Notes: a model not told the origin generated them from the sequence alone. A stretch of DNA of 27,607 nt from Flemingiibacterium sp964603455 (GCA_964603455.1 CAZRVL010000023.1:1-27607), one strand, 5' to 3'; shown: positions 1 through 8,151, numbered from the stretch's first letter. Made by a program: numbers and translations.

Positions 1-107
1 TCACCGTCAAGCTTCGCGGCGGCGACCTCAAGATCAGATACACCTCCGAGGCGGTATATCTCTCGGGCGACTGTGTGAAGATATTCGAGGGCAAGATAGT
101 TCTCTAA
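1..107 (+). CDS. dapF: Diaminopimelate epimerase, C-terminal fragment
   Basis: The window opens inside a gene. The frame beginning at base 3 reads 34 codons to a TAA at 105-107. The peptide contains VKLRGGDLKIRY, then VYLSGDCVKIFEGKI, which matches the end of DapF proteins (GG-L-I-W, then a tG-pa-vf-G-i ending). DapF interconverts LL- and meso-diaminopimelate in lysine and peptidoglycan precursor synthesis in the cytoplasm. Only the last beta strands are visible, so the catalytic cysteines cannot be checked. A strong terminator follows directly, so this is the end of its transcription unit. The family call rests on a short segment but the pattern is distinctive. Confidence 0.8.
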   Translation, partial: TVKLRGGDLKIRYTSEAVYLSGDCVKIFEGKIVL

Positions 108-120
108 GATAAATATTACT

Positions 121-158
121 GCATAAGGCTTTCACTTTGAGAGCCTTATGCTTTTTTT
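121..158 (+). terminator. Rho-independent terminator after dapF
   Basis: A perfect 10-bp stem (gcataaggct at 121-130 pairs with agccttatgc at 142-151) has an 11-nt loop and is followed by seven T residues (152-158). It begins 14 bases after the dapF stop codon. Confidence 0.9.
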
Positions 159-195
159 CATCACAAGATATGTCCATATCCTGTCGGCAAAGTTC

Positions 196-224
196 TTTCA
201 AAAAGCGGCATATTACGGTATAAT
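196..224 (+). promoter_or_regulatory. Sigma-A type promoter for the beta-helix gene
   Basis: A -35-like TTTCAA (196-201) is 17 bp from a perfect TATAAT (219-224). The start codon of the beta-helix gene is at 277, so the leader would be about 45 nt. The -10 is convincing and the -35 is moderate. Confidence 0.65.
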
Positions 225-276
225 ATAAGCATGACAGAGATGCTCTGTTATACAGTAATAAAATGGAGATATTCAA

Positions 277-1764
277 ATGGAGAAAATGAATTTAAATGAC
301 CGCATAATAAACGGTGTTATTGATGTAACTGATGTTCCTGAGAACACTGGTCTTTTGTCATTGCTCGGTGACGGCAGCGATGAGACCGAAAAGCTTGAAA
401 TGATAATAAATTATTATGCGGAGCATTGCGGTGCAGTACTTTATTTCCCGAAAACAGCCGAGGGGTACGGATTCACTCATATAGGGCTTCGGCGCGGTGT
501 TTCGCTCGAATCTGACGGAGCTGTACTGCATTCGCTCAGCTCGAAGGAGAAAGATTTCATATCCTGTGCTGAAAAGGGGCATATAACCGATACCTCAAAC
601 AATTGGCATATCGAGGGCTTTTTGATCCACGGAGATCAAAAAAACAAAGGTCAAAACGGCTTGGTTTTGAATGCTGTTCCGGACGATGGTAGAAACGGAT
701 ATACCGGCGGATTTTGGCATTGTGCGTTCCGTGATCTGGTCATTTCTAACTTTGACGGTGTTGGCTTGAAGATATACTGCGATGACAGAGATTCGGTAGA
801 TGAGAATGGCGCACATCATGATATGGCTAATCAGTATTTACGCTTCGAGCAGGTCAATGTCTATCCGACGACCTATGAAGGCAGGGCTCTTGAGATAGTC
901 GGACAGCTCGGTCAGACCTCATTCGATACCTGTGAATTTGTCGGAATGGGACAGATAGTAAAAGGACCGCTCGTTTCGATAAGCTCTATACACGATGGAA
1001 ATTATGCAAACGGCAGCAATGATCAGGTGTTCGGTGCTCTGCGCTTTGAAAACTGCACCTTCCAGACTGCCGAAATGGGTATATTGACCGACTGGGTTTC
1101 GAGCCTTGTGCTCGAAGGCTGTTGGTTCGAGCTTGTTCATAAGGCTGTCACATTGACGAATTGGTCTGCGGTGAGCTGCTATGACTGTCATTTTTCGATG
1201 GTCTCGAACGACAAGGACGGATACGGAATACAGCTTGGTGACAAATGCTCGCTTTACGGAACTAAGAACGATGTCATAGGTCTGCGCGGTCAGTTTATCG
1301 TCAAGGAATCTGATGAGGCTGTGATATATGCGATGGATTTCGGCACTTTGGCATGGGGAATGCAGGGATATATAAACAAGTCTGTTACGCCTGAATTTGA
1401 ACTTACAAGAACAGTCGCTCCGAAGACGGACGGTGCGCCATGGATATATCCAACGCCCGGATTCACAGTCGAGGGTGACAGAACGACCTTGGTCACGAGA
1501 GGGCTCGGACTTGTAAATATCCTTCCGAAGTATGATGGAGCTGTGCTGACCGATATTGTTTCCGAGCAGTCGGAGGGGGGCAGGATAATTCTTATAAACC
1601 GTTCTGAGAAATATGAGCTGTCGATTTTGAACAGCGGAAATATCGTTCTGCCCGGAAGATGTGAAGCTCTGCGACTCGGATATAATGAAGCTGTAACGCT
1701 TACCTGCACATATTACGGTGGACGAACCACTTACCATGTGACTGCTTCGACAGCATCAAGATAA
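277..1764 (+). CDS. Right-handed beta-helix (pectate-lyase-like) protein, no signal peptide
   Basis: The protein has 495 aa. Near the N-terminus it has the pectate-lyase-3/tailspike entry pattern: LGDGSDETEKLEMIINYY, then a strand ending AVLYFPK and the turn G-VSLESDGAVL (about residues 30-83). The following 300 residues show short repeated strands with Asn/Asp/Cys/Phe turns (LRFEQVNVY, TSFDTCEFVG, LRFENCTFQ, LVLEGCWFE, SCYDCHFS), typical of parallel beta-helix coils. The last 100 residues form a beta-rich tail (IILINRSEKYELSILN...). Such folds bind or cleave polysaccharides, but I see no assignable catalytic residues. No signal peptide or membrane segment is visible although the family is usually extracellular. 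The ATG at 277 has GGAG 8 nt upstream. The gene is a single-gene unit flanked by its own promoter and terminator. A G6 run sits at 1575-1580 in the coding strand. The fold call is good and the function is unknown. Confidence 0.75.
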   Translation: MEKMNLNDRIINGVIDVTDVPENTGLLSLLGDGSDETEKLEMIINYYAEHCGAVLYFPKTAEGYGFTHIGLRRGVSLESDGAVLHSLSSKEKDFISCAEKGHITDTSNNWHIEGFLIHGDQKNKGQNGLVLNAVPDDGRNGYTGGFWHCAFRDLVISNFDGVGLKIYCDDRDSVDENGAHHDMANQYLRFEQVNVYPTTYEGRALEIVGQLGQTSFDTCEFVGMGQIVKGPLVSISSIHDGNYANGSNDQVFGALRFENCTFQTAEMGILTDWVSSLVLEGCWFELVHKAVTLTNWSAVSCYDCHFSMVSNDKDGYGIQLGDKCSLYGTKNDVIGLRGQFIVKESDEAVIYAMDFGTLAWGMQGYINKSVTPEFELTRTVAPKTDGAPWIYPTPGFTVEGDRTTLVTRGLGLVNILPKYDGAVLTDIVSEQSEGGRIILINRSEKYELSILNSGNIVLPGRCEALRLGYNEAVTLTCTYYGGRTTYHVTASTASR

Positions 1765-1786
1765 AATTTGTTGAATATGTATACTC

Positions 1787-1820
1787 AAAGGCTCTGTTTT
1801 TTAAAGCAGAGCCTTTCTTG
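1787..1820 (+). terminator. Terminator after the beta-helix gene
   Basis: A perfect 10-bp stem (1787-1796 with 1807-1816) has a 10-nt loop and a short, interrupted T tract downstream (ttcttgt...ttttt). It lies 23 bases after the stop codon. Confidence 0.8.
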
Positions 1821-1869
1821 TACGTTTTTCACAAAATGTCGGTTACGAAATTGTTTCGTAAAAAATCTA

Positions 1870-1901
1870 TTGACAAAATTATGGGGGGGGGGGGGTATAA
1901 T
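1870..1901 (+). promoter_or_regulatory. Promoter with 13-G spacer tract upstream of a binding-protein gene
   Basis: A perfect TTGACA (1870-1875) and a perfect TATAAT (1896-1901) are separated by 20 bp, 13 of which are an uninterrupted G run (1883-1895). All the other clear sigma-A promoters in this window have exactly 17-bp spacers, so this one is three bases too long as drawn. Loss of three G would restore the optimum. The geometry matches slippage-controlled promoters described in other bacteria, such as Neisseria porA. Homopolymer length is also prone to sequencing error, so the exact count of 13 is uncertain. Confidence 0.8.
1883..1895 (+). repeat. Homopolymeric poly-G tract (13 G)
   Basis: Thirteen consecutive G lie between the -35 and -10 hexamers of the promoter for the 1933-3384 lipoprotein gene. 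It is by far the longest homopolymeric G or C run in the window; the next is the C8 at 17480-17487. Confidence 0.95.
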
Positions 1902-1932
1902 ATATGTACAATATTAACACGAGGTGAAAACT

Positions 1933-3384
1933 ATGAAAAAGCGTATTTCAATCCTTATTATTCTCGCAATGCTGGCAGCCGAATGTGTGTCCTGCGGCGA
2001 CAGCGGCAAAATCGTTGATGATGACTCTGATGCAGTATCATCGTCAGAGGATTCGGTTGATATGTCCTCGGTCTCCGAGCTTCCGGACAAAAAATGGGGC
2101 GGCAAAGAATTTCGCGTCCTCGGAAGCGAAGATCCTGCGGGACATCCTCAGTTCGACAATTTCGAGATATATGCCGAGAGTGAGAACGGTGATCTGGTTA
2201 ATGACGCAGTATTTCGCAGAAACAGGCGCATAGAGGAAAAATATGAGGTCAGCATAACTCAGACCTTGGTCGCAGATCCATCGGGTGATTTGAAAAAATC
2301 GGTCATGTCGCAGGAAGATCTCTATGACCTTGCGTTCTCGAATGTCTGGAGCGTAGGTTCGCTTTCGGCAGAAGGCTTCGTATACGATATGAACACGGTA
2401 GAGTATATCGATTTCTCAAAGAATTACTGGAATCAGGAGGTCAATGAAGCACTTACTATCGGAAACAGCCTGTATTTCACATCGAGCGATTTCTCGCTGA
2501 GAGACAAGAACCGCGTTTATATAATGGTATACAACCGCGATATGCTGGAAAAATACAGTCTCGGCAGCATAGTTGACAAGGTAAGAGACGGCACTTGGAC
2601 TGCTGAGGCGATGGAAGAATATGCAAAAGCGGTTACATACGATGTGAACAGCGATGGTAAAATGTCGGTCGAGGATAACTTTGGTGTCGGCTTCGATTCA
2701 TACAACGGCTTCATGGCTCTTATGTACGGCTTCGGAAGCAAGATAGTTCAGAATAACAACGGAACTCCAGAGATCGTTATGAATAGCGAAAAGACTATAT
2801 CCGGCATCGATAAAGCATTGGCAATATCCAAAAACGGTTTCTACTGCAACGATTTCAAGGGCAAGGTAGATTATGATTTCTGGTCGGTATCAAAGAATCT
2901 GTTCGTAAATGAACAGGTAATGTTCACGACCTCTTTCCCACACGGTCTGGCAGGATATTCGGAGCTTTGTGACTTTGATTACGGTGTCTGCCCGTTCCCG
3001 AAATACGACGAGGAACAGGAAAAATATCTGTCTATGGCAGACACACAGAGTATGCTTTTCGGAATCCCCGTGACGACTCCGACTCCGGAATTTTCGGGCT
3101 TTATGCTCGAAGCACTCTCGGAAGATTCTGAAGAGGTTCTCTATAATTATTATGAACTGACCTGCAAGGTAAAGCACACCTACGATGAGGACAGCGCGGA
3201 AATGCTCGACATCATATTCGATGGCATAGTCTACGACCTCGGAAATATTTACGACATCGGTCTCTATTATTCGGTCTACGAAAGTATCGCGCGAAACGGT
3301 GAGAACAATTTCGCCTCACTCTACGCAGCTAACGAAAACAGTGCAAGATCAAAGCTCGAAGAAGCTGTAAGCAGCTTTAATTAA
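1933..3384 (+). CDS. Extracellular solute-binding lipoprotein (family 1-like), orphan
   Basis: The protein has 483 aa. The ATG at 1933 is preferred over the in-frame GTG at 1924 because GAGGTG (1921-1926) then acts as ribosome site with 6-nt spacing and the signal peptide begins MKKRIS. A hydrophobic stretch ends in C-V-S-C, and Cys21 is the likely lipidated residue. A low-complexity Asp/Ser linker (about 27-50) follows, then a binding-protein fold with the family landmarks G-K-EFRVLG, DLVNDAVFRRNRRIEEKY, DLYDLAFSNV, W-NQEVNEAL and SLYFTSSDFSLRDKN. Such proteins deliver sugars or other solutes to ABC importers, but no permease or ATPase gene is nearby. The gene at 16063-17568 encodes a protein of the same family. 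Expression may vary through the G13 tract in its promoter. The substrate cannot be told. Confidence 0.85.
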   Translation: MKKRISILIILAMLAAECVSCGDSGKIVDDDSDAVSSSEDSVDMSSVSELPDKKWGGKEFRVLGSEDPAGHPQFDNFEIYAESENGDLVNDAVFRRNRRIEEKYEVSITQTLVADPSGDLKKSVMSQEDLYDLAFSNVWSVGSLSAEGFVYDMNTVEYIDFSKNYWNQEVNEALTIGNSLYFTSSDFSLRDKNRVYIMVYNRDMLEKYSLGSIVDKVRDGTWTAEAMEEYAKAVTYDVNSDGKMSVEDNFGVGFDSYNGFMALMYGFGSKIVQNNNGTPEIVMNSEKTISGIDKALAISKNGFYCNDFKGKVDYDFWSVSKNLFVNEQVMFTTSFPHGLAGYSELCDFDYGVCPFPKYDEEQEKYLSMADTQSMLFGIPVTTPTPEFSGFMLEALSEDSEEVLYNYYELTCKVKHTYDEDSAEMLDIIFDGIVYDLGNIYDIGLYYSVYESIARNGENNFASLYAANENSARSKLEEAVSSFN

Positions 3385-3386
3385 AC

Positions 3387-3427
3387 AAAAAAGCTTTCGT
3401 GCTTTTAGGCACGGAAGCTTTTGCTTT
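3387..3427. terminator. Bidirectional terminator between convergent genes
   Basis: A 12-bp stem (3391-3402 with 3409-3420, one G-T wobble) has a 6-nt loop. It is flanked by an A run on the left and a T-rich run on the right. It lies between the stops of the lipoprotein gene (plus) and the SLH gene (minus) and can serve both. Confidence 0.88.
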
Positions 3428-3432
3428 TAGGA

Positions 3433-6216
3433 TCACTTTATGATAAGATTTGCTGTGAAGGCTGTGTCATCTGCTGTAAATTCAACGATATAGCTTCCTG
3501 CTTCGAGAAGTGTCGTTGCGGGAATGGATATAGTCAGCTCAAAGCCGTTCGTCTCACTGTAGACAGTCTTGAAGTCGGAGCTGTCTATCTCAATGAGCTT
3601 GTCATCCAATACCTTTGAGAGCTTTACAAATTCAATAGAGCCGAGTCCGCTGAGCTTTTCCTTTGAGGTTATGACTATCGATCTGTCCGAATATTCCGCA
3701 TTGAAATGCGGATCGCTTACGATCACGATAGACTTTATGACTCCGTTCGAGAGGGTCATCTCGACATTCTTCATATAGAGGTCGGAGATCTGAGCAGATT
3801 CTGTGGTGTTGTCGGGTCTGAGGAGCGATATGACAGTGTTGGAGTCGATAGTGTAGGTCTCTTTTCCGATGGTGACTGTGATCTTGGTATAGCCGGTGAC
3901 TATTCCGCCGTTTACAGCCGCTTCATCTCCGGATATGAGTCCCGATACGTTCATGAGATAGTTCTTGCCGACTGTGAGATCGCTTTCGAGCGACATCATA
4001 GATTCGACCGTTCCGTTTGCGAGGTTGAGCACGGAGTATATAGTATAGACCTTTCCGTCGATAAGCTCACGTCCGGTGAATGCGAGTACCTTTACGCTGT
4101 CTGAGGTAGATGCGGCATTTCCGAGCTGTCCGTCAGAAACATAGAGGTAACGCAGAGTTTCTACCGAGCCGACTTCATTTGAGAATATCGCCGTGACATA
4201 TGCTCCGTCGTTTATCTTGAGCGAGGAGTTGAAGCGTCCGCTGACGAACTGATAGCCCTTGTCGGTCTTTACAACTATCATCGAATCCTTGTCGGTGACG
4301 AAGTTCAACGCGGTCTCGTTCATTCCGGTCGAGGTGAGGTTTGATGCGCTGCCTGCGGATATTACATAGTGCGAGCCTGATTTTATTATCGAGCTGCCCT
4401 TTGCGTTGTCGATGATAAATGCGATCTCATCGTTTGTTTTGTCAGACTGGACAAATTCGGAGCTGCCCGAATTTATAACGCCGCCCGATACAGTTGCGGG
4501 GATGAGAGTGTATGTGTCTGCGCCGTCTGTGGTGAAACGGTATACCTTTCCGGTCTCGATTGTTTTGTTCGTTACGAATATCTCCTGAGAAATTCCGTTG
4601 ATGTTCGCTTCTATCATATATGCGAGTTTTCCGTTTGCGAATACCGCTACAGGCTCACTTTCGGCGACAAGATATTCGGAGGGGGAATAGATCGTGTCGG
4701 ATGTGGTATCGACTGCTATTATAGCACCGTTGTAGGCTACGATCCTTACCTTAGAGCCGACATTGAGCTTTGCACGGATGTCTGACGCTGATATTCCGAG
4801 ACGCGAATTTCCGAGATCATATTTTATGCCGCCGATGGTCGCGCTCGAATTTGTAAGACGTGTGACCGTATCGACTTCGCTGATCGGAAGGATTGCGGCG
4901 ATCTCAAGAGTCTTGTTGGCTTTGTTGAAGTAATAAAGCACATGATCGCCGTTTGAAAGCTCCTCGGACGAATCGACCGTGAGATCGGTGAGCTTCATAT
5001 TTTCGGCGATATTTATCTTTCCGCCGTTAAGCTTATACTGACCGAAGCTGAAGGATTTGATTATGAGTCGGTCGGCAGTTTCGCTGTCCTTGTCATCGAA
5101 TATGAGCGAAGCATTGAATGCACCGGTGAGTGCCGACAGCTCTGAATTGTTCTTTACCTGAGTGAGAGTACCGTCATTGTCGAATGCGTATACGAGCAGC
5201 TCATTCGCGTTTGTCGAGAGTGCATCCGAGAGCTTCTCGACAACCTGATATTTTACATTGTCTATCTCGATATAGGAATCATCTTTTCCGATGTTGATCT
5301 TTCCGGGAGCTGTGGTTTTGCCGAGTTCGGTCGAGCCGAGGACGGTTATGAGCTTTGCCTTGTCATCGTTTTTGTATACGAGACGGATATTCTTTCCGAG
5401 ATTTTCGTTTGCGGTTCCCGAAAGACCAAGCTCGGAGAATTTTACGGTCATATATCCGTTTTCATTCTTAACCGTGACATATCCGTTCTTAGTCACGCGC
5501 TCGACCTCGGGAAGTGCGAAATCGTTTGTAGCGACTATGACACTCTCGGCGATCTCATATCCGAATACACGTTCGATTATCGTAGTGGTCTCATAGAAGG
5601 TCATTCCGTTCGAAGCGGTGCGCGGGATCATGTAGTCGGCGGTCAGTGCATTGTAGAGAAGGGCTGCGATCTCGGAACGGGTCAGCTCCTTTGTGTATTT
5701 GAGGTCTTCAAGACCGTTGTCGAGACCGAGCTTTACGGCTGCGTCTATGTATGTCCACGGATAGCCGCTGTTCATCTGGAGCGAGCTGTGACCGAGGGCG
5801 CGGACGAGCATAGTCATAGCATCTTGAAGAGTTATCCCTGCGGTAGGCGAGAAGGTCGAATCACTTGTGCCGATGATATATCCTGAAGCGTTTGCCCACG
5901 ATATTGCACCGTGATAGGTCTCATCATAGAGGTCTGCAAAGGGGCTCGTATTGAGAGTTCCGGCACTGTCCTTTCCGATCATAAGACGGAAGAGCAGCAG
6001 AGCCATCTGCTCACGTGTTACGGGAGCATCTGGAGAAAATACGTTCTCACCTGTTCCTTTGATGACTCCGATGTCAGAGAGTATTCCGATCTGCTCGGAG
6101 AAGTGGGAATCGTTTTTTACATCGTCATAAGACTTTGCGTAGAGTCCGGGGGACATCATTCCGACCAATATTAGGCAGGTCAGCGAGCCGGACATCATTT
6201 TTTTGAAATTTGACAT
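3433..6216 (-). CDS. S-layer homology (SLH) domain surface protein
   Basis: The protein has 927 aa. The N-terminus has Lys residues and a hydrophobic core ending LYA, a Sec signal peptide probably cut after residue 27. Three SLH domains follow at about 29-79, 91-142 and 152-191, each with the F/Y-x-D start and a TRxE-like helix (VTREQMALLLFRLM, ELTRSEIAALLYNAL). SLH triplets bind pyruvylated secondary cell-wall polymer. The remaining 730 residues are rich in beta strands, Ser, Thr and Asp, and look like repeated small beta domains I cannot name. There is no catalytic motif, so an S-layer or scaffold role is likely. The ribosome site is AAGGA about 11 nt upstream of the ATG. The gene has its own promoter and a hairpin at the predicted mRNA 5' end, and ends at a bidirectional terminator. 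Confidence 0.88.
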   Translation of the reverse strand: MSNFKKMMSGSLTCLILVGMMSPGLYAKSYDDVKNDSHFSEQIGILSDIGVIKGTGENVFSPDAPVTREQMALLLFRLMIGKDSAGTLNTSPFADLYDETYHGAISWANASGYIIGTSDSTFSPTAGITLQDAMTMLVRALGHSSLQMNSGYPWTYIDAAVKLGLDNGLEDLKYTKELTRSEIAALLYNALTADYMIPRTASNGMTFYETTTIIERVFGYEIAESVIVATNDFALPEVERVTKNGYVTVKNENGYMTVKFSELGLSGTANENLGKNIRLVYKNDDKAKLITVLGSTELGKTTAPGKINIGKDDSYIEIDNVKYQVVEKLSDALSTNANELLVYAFDNDGTLTQVKNNSELSALTGAFNASLIFDDKDSETADRLIIKSFSFGQYKLNGGKINIAENMKLTDLTVDSSEELSNGDHVLYYFNKANKTLEIAAILPISEVDTVTRLTNSSATIGGIKYDLGNSRLGISASDIRAKLNVGSKVRIVAYNGAIIAVDTTSDTIYSPSEYLVAESEPVAVFANGKLAYMIEANINGISQEIFVTNKTIETGKVYRFTTDGADTYTLIPATVSGGVINSGSSEFVQSDKTNDEIAFIIDNAKGSSIIKSGSHYVISAGSASNLTSTGMNETALNFVTDKDSMIVVKTDKGYQFVSGRFNSSLKINDGAYVTAIFSNEVGSVETLRYLYVSDGQLGNAASTSDSVKVLAFTGRELIDGKVYTIYSVLNLANGTVESMMSLESDLTVGKNYLMNVSGLISGDEAAVNGGIVTGYTKITVTIGKETYTIDSNTVISLLRPDNTTESAQISDLYMKNVEMTLSNGVIKSIVIVSDPHFNAEYSDRSIVITSKEKLSGLGSIEFVKLSKVLDDKLIEIDSSDFKTVYSETNGFELTISIPATTLLEAGSYIVEFTADDTAFTANLIIK

Positions 6217-6247
6217 TTTTATTTTTTCCTTTCGGTATTTGTATTTC

Positions 6248-6271
6248 CACGGGAGGGGTCATCCTGCCGTG
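6248..6271 (-). promoter_or_regulatory. 5'-terminal stem-loop of the SLH mRNA
   Basis: On the minus strand a 9-bp stem (6263-6271 with 6248-6256, one G-G mismatch) with a 6-nt loop lies exactly where transcription should begin, because the -10 is at 6279-6284. The transcript would therefore start with the hairpin. Hairpins at the extreme 5' end are known to stabilise abundant mRNAs. The role here is inferred. Confidence 0.5.
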
Positions 6272-6278
6272 TGACAAT

Positions 6279-6307
6279 ATTGTAGCATGTATCGGCGGAA
6301 AAATCAA
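6279..6307 (-). promoter_or_regulatory. Promoter of the SLH protein gene
   Basis: Read on the minus strand, TTGATT (6307-6302) is 17 bp from TACAAT (6284-6279). The start codon is about 55 nt downstream of the predicted start site. The promoter is divergent from that of the oxidoreductase gene. Confidence 0.7.
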
Positions 6308-6478
6308 TAGTTTTAGTGCATATGTCATATAATAGTTACCGCTGGAAATAAAAAATCAATGAAATATGTACAATATGGTTCGGATGGAAAATTTTGTACG
6401 GCATAAACGGAAGGATTTTACATATATGGAAGTCATTTTTGAAAAAATTAATCACAGGCATATTTTTCAAAAAAACTA

Positions 6479-6507
6479 TTGCATTTTTTACGAATGTGTG
6501 ATATAAT
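6479..6507 (+). promoter_or_regulatory. Promoter of the Gfo/Idh operon
   Basis: TTGCAT (6479-6484), a 17-bp spacer and a perfect TATAAT (6502-6507) lie 38 bp before the ATG at 6546. The rest of the 329-bp gap between the SLH and oxidoreductase genes (6217-6545) is AT-rich and holds only the two divergent promoters and the SLH leader hairpin. Confidence 0.8.
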
Positions 6508-6545
6508 AAACATGAAATATTTTTATTTTCGAAAGGAAAAAAATC

Positions 6546-7529
6546 ATGCTTAATGTTGCAATGCTCAGTAAATGGCACGTTCACGCGCCGGGTTACGCAA
6601 ATCAAATCAAAAATACGGGAAAGGTCGCTATAAAGGCGGTCTGGGACGATGATGTCGAACGCGGCTCGGCTTGGGCAAAGGAGATCGGTGCGGATTTTGA
6701 GCCTGATCTTGCAAAGCTCCTTGCAAGGGATGATATAGAAGCTGTCTTCTGCGATGCTCCGACTACTGCACACAAGGATATTATAATATCCGCCGCAAAA
6801 GCCGGAAAGCACATCTTCACCGAGAAGGCACTCTGCCCGACGGTTGAAGACTGTCTCGAAGTCAAGAAGGCTGTCGAAGATGCCGGAGTAATATTCACTA
6901 TCTCGTTCCCCGAAAGATTCTTCCCGTCCTTCATACTCGCTCAGAAGCTTATCGCTGAGGGAGCTTTCGGAAAGATCTCGACCATCCGCCGCAGAAAAGC
7001 GCATTCGGGTGTTTCGGGCAAATGGCTTCCCGAATATTGGTTTGAAGAAAAGGATGTAGCCGGCGGCGCAATGATGGATCTCGGATGCCATCCGATGTAC
7101 GATCTCGCATATTTCGGCGGCAAGGTAAAGCGTATCACAGGTATGTTCAACTCTCCGCTCGGAAGCAAGGTCGATGAGAATGCGGTTTCCGTAATGGAAT
7201 TTGAAAACGGTATAATCGGTATCGCTGAGACCGGCTTTATGTCCTACGCTTCTCCCGATGTGCTCGAAATATACGGAACCGATGGAACTCTCGTTTGCCA
7301 CGGAACAGATGTCAAGGTGCGTTCCAAGCTCTTAGCTCCGTTCACGAACGATTGGATCCGCCCGACTATGCCCCAGGCAGGTACACCTCCGATCATTCAG
7401 TTTATCGATGCTTGCATAAATAAGACTGCTTCTCCGGCACTCTGCACTATAGACGATGCTATCGATCTTACAAGACTGCTCGAAAATGCGTATAAGGCTG
7501 ACCGCTCAAATTCAATAGTTACTCTTTGA
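6546..7529 (+). CDS. Gfo/Idh/MocA family NAD(P)-dependent oxidoreductase
   Basis: The protein has 327 aa, a usual length for the family. The N-terminal half is a Rossmann domain (about 1-120) whose glycine-rich loop is atypical: AMLSKWHVHAPG instead of GxGxxG. The catalytic EKP motif reads E93-K94-A95-L96, keeping the lysine but replacing proline. The DxGxH motif is present as D178-L-G-C-H182. The C-terminal alpha/beta domain carries ENAVSVMEFENGIIGIAETGF, the usual central sheet. These enzymes oxidise or reduce hydroxyls of sugars, inositols and related compounds. The substrate cannot be told. The ATG at 6546 has GAAAGGA upstream. The next gene starts 3 bases after the stop, so the two are co-translated. 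Confidence 0.9.
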   Translation: MLNVAMLSKWHVHAPGYANQIKNTGKVAIKAVWDDDVERGSAWAKEIGADFEPDLAKLLARDDIEAVFCDAPTTAHKDIIISAAKAGKHIFTEKALCPTVEDCLEVKKAVEDAGVIFTISFPERFFPSFILAQKLIAEGAFGKISTIRRRKAHSGVSGKWLPEYWFEEKDVAGGAMMDLGCHPMYDLAYFGGKVKRITGMFNSPLGSKVDENAVSVMEFENGIIGIAETGFMSYASPDVLEIYGTDGTLVCHGTDVKVRSKLLAPFTNDWIRPTMPQAGTPPIIQFIDACINKTASPALCTIDDAIDLTRLLENAYKADRSNSIVTL

Positions 7530-7532
7530 GTT

Positions 7533-8105
7533 ATGAAGCTTCAAAAATACGAAAAGGGTGCTGACGCAGGCGACAATGAATTTACGAGCTTTGTAAATTA
7601 CATGGTCACTAAAAAGGTCGAGGGAAGATATAAGCTGAGACGAATTCTAATGGTGTGCGGCTACGTACTTATCGGACTCTTATACGCAGCTTTCTTCACG
7701 ATACCGCTGAAGCTCCCGATGATGCTCACCTTTCTTCCGTTGCTCATCTGGTTCATGGTATACTGCACATGGATGTACGTGAATATCGAATATGAATACA
7801 CCATAGTCGGTGGTCTGCTGCGTGCGGTCGAGGTCTTTGGAATGCGTAAATACCGTGAGCTGTTCAGTGTAAAGCTCAGCTCGATGACGCTGATAGCACC
7901 ATATCTCGGAGAAAACCGGGGTGAAGCCGATTCGGACGATATAAAGCATCGCTATTACTGCGTATCATCGCTTGAAAGCCCGGATATTTGGTTTGGAATA
8001 TACAAAGACAGCTCGGGTGAAAAATGCGCGGTATATTTTGAGGCGGTCGAAAAGACGATCAAATGCGTTAAGTACTATAATTCCGATGCGGTGAAAGAAA
8101 AATAA
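7533..8105 (+). CDS. Small membrane protein, two TM segments (DUF6106-like)
   Basis: The protein has 190 aa. The opening (about 1-35) is charged and soluble, containing EFTSFVNYMVTKK. Two adjacent hydrophobic helices (about 36-58 and 61-83, RILMVCGYVLIGLLYAAFF and MLTFLPLLIWFMVYCTWMY) form a hairpin. A cytoplasmic-looking tail of about 100 residues follows (YEYTIVGGLLRAVEVFGMRKYREL...). This layout resembles the DUF6106 family of Clostridia, an attribution made from memory of the pattern. The function is unknown. Its ATG follows the oxidoreductase stop by 3 bases, which argues for translational coupling, although the two products have no obvious biochemical link. A terminator ends the unit. 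Confidence 0.75.
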   Translation: MKLQKYEKGADAGDNEFTSFVNYMVTKKVEGRYKLRRILMVCGYVLIGLLYAAFFTIPLKLPMMLTFLPLLIWFMVYCTWMYVNIEYEYTIVGGLLRAVEVFGMRKYRELFSVKLSSMTLIAPYLGENRGEADSDDIKHRYYCVSSLESPDIWFGIYKDSSGEKCAVYFEAVEKTIKCVKYYNSDAVKEK

Positions 8106-8114
8106 AAATTATCG

Positions 8115-8151
8115 CGATCCGCTGATCTTTTTGGCGGGTCGTTTTTGTTTT
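8115..8151 (+). terminator. Terminator after the Gfo/Idh operon
   Basis: An 8-bp GC-rich stem (8115-8122 with 8134-8141, one wobble pair) is followed by a T-rich run (tttttgtttt). It starts 10 bases past the stop codon. Confidence 0.85.

Noticed and set aside
919..1737. 272-codon open frame on the minus strand
   Set aside because: It lies fully antisense to the beta-helix gene and shows no family pattern; a shadow of the real coding frame.
1902..6375. Shared 12-mer TATGTACAATAT near the binding-protein promoter (1902) and in the SLH-oxidoreductase gap (6364)
   Set aside because: An AT-rich word of this length is expected to recur by chance in a window this size.
6336..7301. 321-codon minus-strand frame
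   Set aside because: Antisense to the well-supported Gfo/Idh gene; the product is Cys/Ser/His-rich with no recognisable domain.
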